This document shows positions 6,590-10,282 of a stretch of 10,282 bases of DNA, in pieces. The stretch comes from Larix sibirica. Lineage: Eukaryota > Streptophyta > Pinopsida > Pinales > Pinaceae. Within the stretch, counting starts at the first letter, position 1; each line of letters begins with the position of its first letter. The translations under genes were made by a program, and so were the position numbers. The notes below the pieces were generated by a model. That model was not told where the DNA came from. It saw nothing but the letters and a program-made list of their open reading frames with translations, and made no database searches. Where the stretch lies: NCBI GenBank assembly GCA_004151065.3, contig NWUY0300046099.1, positions 11,877 to 22,158 of the forward strand, given 5' to 3'.

Positions 6590-7798
6590 AGGTTGTGAGA
6601 CAAATTCCTGTAGCTTTGACAAAAATTATTCATAATGAATTTTGTTGGCTTCAACCAACTACTTGACGTATTCCCTATTCTGGCCAACAGTTTCCACCAC
6701 GTCTGTTGTAATATGGTTCTGGCTCACTTCGAAATCCTGAGTGACTACCGATTGGATGAAAGTATGGCAACTTCCAATATCCTTATATATGCGCTGCGCC
6801 TCACACTGAAATGTTTGGACTCTCTCAATGCATTTCCTGTGCTGCAATATCAGTTGGTTAACTTCATGTTGTAAATTTTTTCTCTCATTGGCCCTGGTCA
6901 TCCTTTGAACTAGAGGGAGAGTCTTCAACTACTCCCTCAAAGTACTGATTTTTCCCTCATCAGCTTCCAACCGCATCTGGATATCCTGCAGCTCAAGATC
7001 CTCAAATAGGGCATCCTAGGACTACGACACAACATCATACATATGAAAATATTTGGATTTCGCGGCCTGAAGGGTCTAAACAGCCTCCCGAATCTCTGCT
7101 CATCGCTTCTCAACAACTTCAGGAGGGGTGCTAGGAACCAACTTTGCTTCTAACTCTTGCACCTTAAGACGGTATCCAGAGATGACCGTCTCTAACTGTT
7201 GTACCTCATCTTCTGTTGTCATTTCTTCAATAACCTTTGCCTCCAAAACTTCTTGGCATACAACTTTGATAGCTCGCTGAAATTTGTCTTTCTCCTCTCG
7301 CAGCAGGTCCTTATCCCATTGAAGCTCAACATTTATATCCTTCAATTCCGTTGCCTAGTTCTTATATGCTTTCATATATTCTAGGAGAGAAATTTCCCTT
7401 GATTTTATTTCCTTAGCAACAGTCTCCTATATCTTGTGCAACATGTAAAGGGGTAATGAGGGTAACTTAAGGTCTACATACCCCGACTTTGGAAGCTTGA
7501 CACTGCTGCCTGATTCATCAAATGTAATTGCTCGAGGAGAAATATTTAATACCCCTTCCACAAAGGGAAGTGGTGCTTCCTGGGTTTTCACTTGCTCTTC
7601 TTGCTCATCCTCGACCCGCGCTGATGTGCTCTGCAACAAAGCCGAGATCCTAATCTTCTTTACCTCTATACACAATGTATCCATAACGTTGGTGACGCTA
7701 CTGAATAGTTGGAATGTCTTGTCTTCCACTTTCCTTCTATTCTCCTCTTCCACTTTAGTTATCTCGTCGAACAGGATATTCATATCATTGTTTGTCAA
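6590..7798 (-). other. linker and coiled coil of extra ORF, copy B
   Basis: Open parts in order: 7798-7427 (123 codons: DEITKVEEENRRKVEDKTFQ, an acidic EDEQEEQVKTQEA stretch, then SGYVDLKLPSLPLYMLHKI), 7345-7100 (81 codons: KDINVELQWDKDLLREEKDK, EDEVQQLETVISGYRLKVQE) and 6928-6659 (89 codons: MTRANERKNLQHEVNQL and CIERVQTFQCEAQRIYKDI). Leu/Ile/Val spacing with Glu, Lys and Gln between suggests a long coiled coil, split by the VPSTPPEVVEK turn shared with copy A. Confidence 0.66.
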
Positions 7799-8108
7799 AT
7801 CCTGGGCAGTATCATGGCAGTGTGCTTTTTGCTTCTTCCATGCGCCCTGTCTCGAAGTTTCACCTTTTCGCTTGTCTCCTATTTCTGGATCAGTGGGGGT
7901 CTAGCTAGATTCTTGATCATTTGCATCATCACCTCCTCCTTCAGTTTGATGCATGTTTTTGTTGTTTTTATTGCTGGCCATATTTACCATCTTTCTGTTG
8001 CTCCTATTGTGATGGGTCTAACGATATGGTTTCAGGTTCGACAGGTACTTGCCACTCTGGCGGCCATTCTTGAATCATATGTTATACCTTTCCGTTGGAT
8101 CATTTGAA

Positions 8109-8666
8109 TCACATCACCAACCACTGATGGTGTAGGTCCCTTCTTATCTGTACATGTATGTGGTGGGGCCCATCTTTGAAATTTGCCACTCTGTGATATT
8201 TAGCCACCACTGCTTCGTCAATACGTGGTATTTGAACCACACAATACCTTAACGCCTCCAGCTGCATGTACAATGAAACATTTCTCTCTTGCTGGCGGAT
8301 CCTTATATCTGAGAAAGAGAGATTCATAGACTGCGACCCTTGACATGAGACGATAGGTTTCATTGATTGATAGTTCATCGGCTCCGCCCATCCCACAAAA
8401 GAGATGAGTAATAATAACCATGAATATGTAAAAGGAATTCCATTGTCTTGCACATCCACAACATATGCAAGGAACTCATTTAAAAATAAATTAGACCAAT
8501 TCATTTGAATTCCCATCGTACACTGCTCTGTCGCAACAATAACAGAGGGAGTAACCCGGTTTGGTATGTTCTTCCTGACAAAATTAGTGGCTAACAATTT
8601 GGTAGCGAACCTAACATCCTGGTCGCTGATAAAGGCTACCTTGAAGCCCCAATTTCTCTTGGTCAA
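8109..8666 (-). other. globular domain of extra ORF, copy B, longest open part
   Basis: 185 codons without a stop, the longest coding remnant of the window. Motifs: NWGFKVAFISDQDVRFATK, MNWSNLFLNEFLAYVVDV, YSWLLLLISFVGWAEPMNY, a polar stretch with ERNVSLYMQLEALRYCVVQ, and VVAKYHRVANFKDGPHHIHV, ending RRDLHHQWLVM. Copy A keeps matching pieces, such as DEVVVAKYCGVAKFKVGPHH near 4390-4335, in shifted frames. The hydrophobic YSWLLLLISFVGW segment is about 13 residues long and flanked by polar sequence, more likely a buried helix than a membrane span. The methionine at 8666 is internal. Confidence 0.72.
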
Positions 8667-9460
8667 GTTTTATTTTTCCTTCATCCTTGTCGCTAAATCA
8701 TAGTCCCTCTCTTTTCCAACAAAGAATTGCAACAGGTCTACCCTAGCCTTAGGTCCGTAATCTGAGAAATAAGGTCTGTATCAATGGATACATTGGTTTC
8801 CAACCAAAAGCACCCTCCATGCAAGCATACCAAAATCTACTTCACACATGCATTGGCCTCCGTAGTGTGACCAAAGTGTGGTAAATGTAATAAACGTATC
8901 ATACCAGTTTGAGCGACGCCTAGAACCCACTATTGTGGCTCTAACTCAGTGGGATGGCCCTCCGCTGTAACAATAGGCCTCATGTAATTGGTATAGTTGA
9001 ATTAAAAAAACTTACTAGTTTCATGATCAACATATGATAACTTCTAAATGTTATTCAATATATCTCGTTGCATGATAACTCCCTTCTACACCAGAAAAAT
9101 ATTAATAGAGTACCGTGCATTCTTTTGTAGCCTCACTGGTTTGGCACTAGAATTACGAGGTGGGACATACTATGGAAAGAAGGTCATGGAGCCTGCCGCA
9201 AATGTGCCTGCATCATGGTGTTCCTTCGTTCATGGTTCATGATTAGGTCGGTTGGATTTCCTTGTTTTTCGAGGCACATTCACAGGAACTTGTGAAGAAA
9301 TCACCTCAGGCTTCTCTTGACTGGCAGAAATAGAGCCCAACATGTGGAGTTCTTCAATAGAGACCTAGTATTCATTTCCTGCAGACAATTTGACCTGCAT
9401 TTTGATAACGTACAACTTCACAATATCACTGACAGAATTCAGCTCTAACTTCCGAATCAC

Positions 9461-10094
9461 GACTATAATGGCTCAAATTTCGCAATGAAGAACGAGCGAG
9501 GGGAGAGCGGGTTTTTAAATTCCCTCCCGCGTGTGATCCGTTTTTCATTCCCAATATGGATTAATTATCCTAGATCCTCCAATGATGAGGAGGGAAGCGA
9601 CGTATATTTTCACGCACGTCAATAATTTCATCATTTAATTCGAAAAAGGCCACTTGCACCGCCACATAACACATCATAAAAGCAACAATAAATGCATCCC
9701 AACTGTAACTTCAACAAGTAAAGTCACTCTAGAACTTCAACAGATATAAATTCGACACACGACCAACTTTTTAAGAAGTATATAGCTTCGATAGAATTAG
9801 CATGTTGGGGTTTCTAAACGATAGAAAAAACACTTTGATGGATTACCAACTTCGACCAACATCAACATTCCAGGAAGTTGGGGTTTCCAACCGACAACTT
9901 TGGACTTCGACTGAAGTACCCGATATAAGATATCTTCAACACACTGGTAACTTGGGGTTTTTGTAAATCTCTGACATAACGATCCAACATAAATGTACGT
10001 CGAGACAACTAATCTACGGCAAAAACAACTACAACAGAAAGAAAAGTTGGGGTTTCCATTTTTTTTCTATGTACAAACTTGCAATCAATTATTT
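9461..10094 (-). other. non-coding spacer between integrase and extra ORF, copy B
   Basis: 634 bases matching the copy A spacer. The four TTGGGGTTT boxes start at 9805, 9878, 9952 and 10047 (spacing 73, 74 and 95), again with TTCGACA-type motifs between them. The TATA-like core lies near 9509-9520. A 60-codon plus-strand reading frame at 9993-10175 runs across the integrase stop and is a chance frame. Confidence 0.68.
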
Positions 10095-10282
10095 TCACTT
10101 CGACATACCACGACTGTCCCTATAGGGTTTCAATCAATTCCCATTCACGAATCCTTGAAGTATTTGACCATCTAGTGTTTGTAATTGTACTGCACCTCCT
10201 TCTATAATAAAATTTATAACCTATGGTCATAGCCAATGCATCTGTAGCTTACTAGGGTGTTTAATGAATTTGCTTTCATAGA
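10095..10282 (-). pseudogene. Ty3/gypsy integrase C-terminal fragment, copy B
   Basis: The last 60 or so codons of integrase, cut by the window edge. It reads YESKFIKHPSKLQMHWL, then two stops where copy A has Val and Tyr, then IEGGAVQLQTLDGQILQGF and VNGN-stop-LKPYRDSRGMSK, with TGA at 10095-10097. It is the same module as copy A but more damaged. The HP-x-K-L-x-MHWL motif is closer to the family form here than in copy A. Confidence 0.82.

Larger units (their letters stand above)
6567..9460 (-). pseudogene. extra ORF downstream of pol, copy B (broken, C-terminus missing)
   Basis: Second copy of the unknown protein. The start equivalent to copy A's ATG is GTG at 9460-9458 (VIRKLELNSV). A basic cluster VPRKTRKSNRPN lies near 9290-9240. 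The globular domain is best kept here. The linker and coil follow as open parts 7798-7427, 7345-7100 and 6928-6659, broken by stops where copy A has a sense codon (for example VEKR-stop-AEI against VEKRRAEI in copy A). It ends at 6567. About 45 codons present in copy A, including the aromatic tail, and the polypurine tract and LTR are missing. Comparing both copies shows which stops are late decay. The function is unknown and the copy is surely inactive. Confidence 0.74.
6567..10282. repeat. direct repeat of about 3.7 kb, copy B
   Basis: Partner of 2762-6462. Its left end is sharp, at the hairpin and ambiguous base. Its right end is set by the window edge, so the true repeat may be longer. 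It lacks the 19-bp duplication and the TG expansion of copy A. Around 7860-7915 it has a stretch of roughly 40 bases absent from copy A. Confidence 0.9.

Noticed and set aside
7497-8107. Two overlapping plus-strand reading frames (135 and 132 codons), and a similar one at 3964-4275
   Set aside because: They are antisense to the conserved extra ORF. Similarity between the copies follows from the DNA repeat and not from a plus-strand protein.
1-10282. tRNA, rRNA, CRISPR or prokaryotic operon signals
   Set aside because: None seen on either strand; the content is eukaryotic retrotransposon throughout.

Overview
The window is transposon-derived plant DNA. It has no prokaryotic features, no intact host gene and no RNA gene that I can recognise. 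All recognisable coding sequence lies on the minus strand and belongs to Ty3/gypsy (Metaviridae-type) LTR retrotransposons. The evidence is a two-knuckle CCHC gag, a DLGS aspartic protease, an integrase C-terminus with the VNGSRLxPY ending and no chromodomain, an LTR with promoter, and a primer binding site resembling the complement of tRNA-Asp. This points to a non-chromovirus lineage near Athila/Tat. The host is probably a seed plant with a large, methylated, repeat-rich genome, possibly a gymnosperm, but the species cannot be read from the sequence. Many premature stops are what C-to-T decay of TGG, CAG and CGA codons would give, so these are old copies.

In element orientation the window is read from right to left. 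Copy B: integrase tail (10282-10095), a 634-base non-coding spacer (10094-9461), then a long degenerate extra ORF (9460-6567). Copy B stops abruptly at one ambiguous base (n, 6566) beside a perfect 8-bp hairpin. Copy A starts there: integrase tail (6565-6275), the same kind of spacer (6274-5618) and the same extra ORF (5617-2628), complete to its C-terminus. A polypurine tract (2636-2624) and an LTR of about 867 bp (2621-1755) follow. Directly after the LTR come a decayed tRNA-Asp-type primer binding site (1749-1733), a broken gag (to about 735) and a broken protease (to base 1). The single LTR therefore serves as 3' LTR of copy A and 5' LTR of the next element. Copies A (2762-6462) and B (6567-10282) form a direct repeat of about 3.7 kb, with about 16% mismatch in one block of roughly 105 bases that I aligned by eye.

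The most interesting part is the extra ORF of about 1,000 codons, sense-oriented between integrase and 3' LTR, where some retroelements carry an env-like gene. It has a basic N-terminal region, a conserved globular domain, a Q/P-rich linker, a long coiled coil and an aromatic C-terminal tail. I recognise no function for it. The spacer before it carries, in both copies, four spaced GGAAACCCCAA-like boxes and a TATA-like core just upstream of the presumed start, so the ORF may have had its own promoter or a spliced message.
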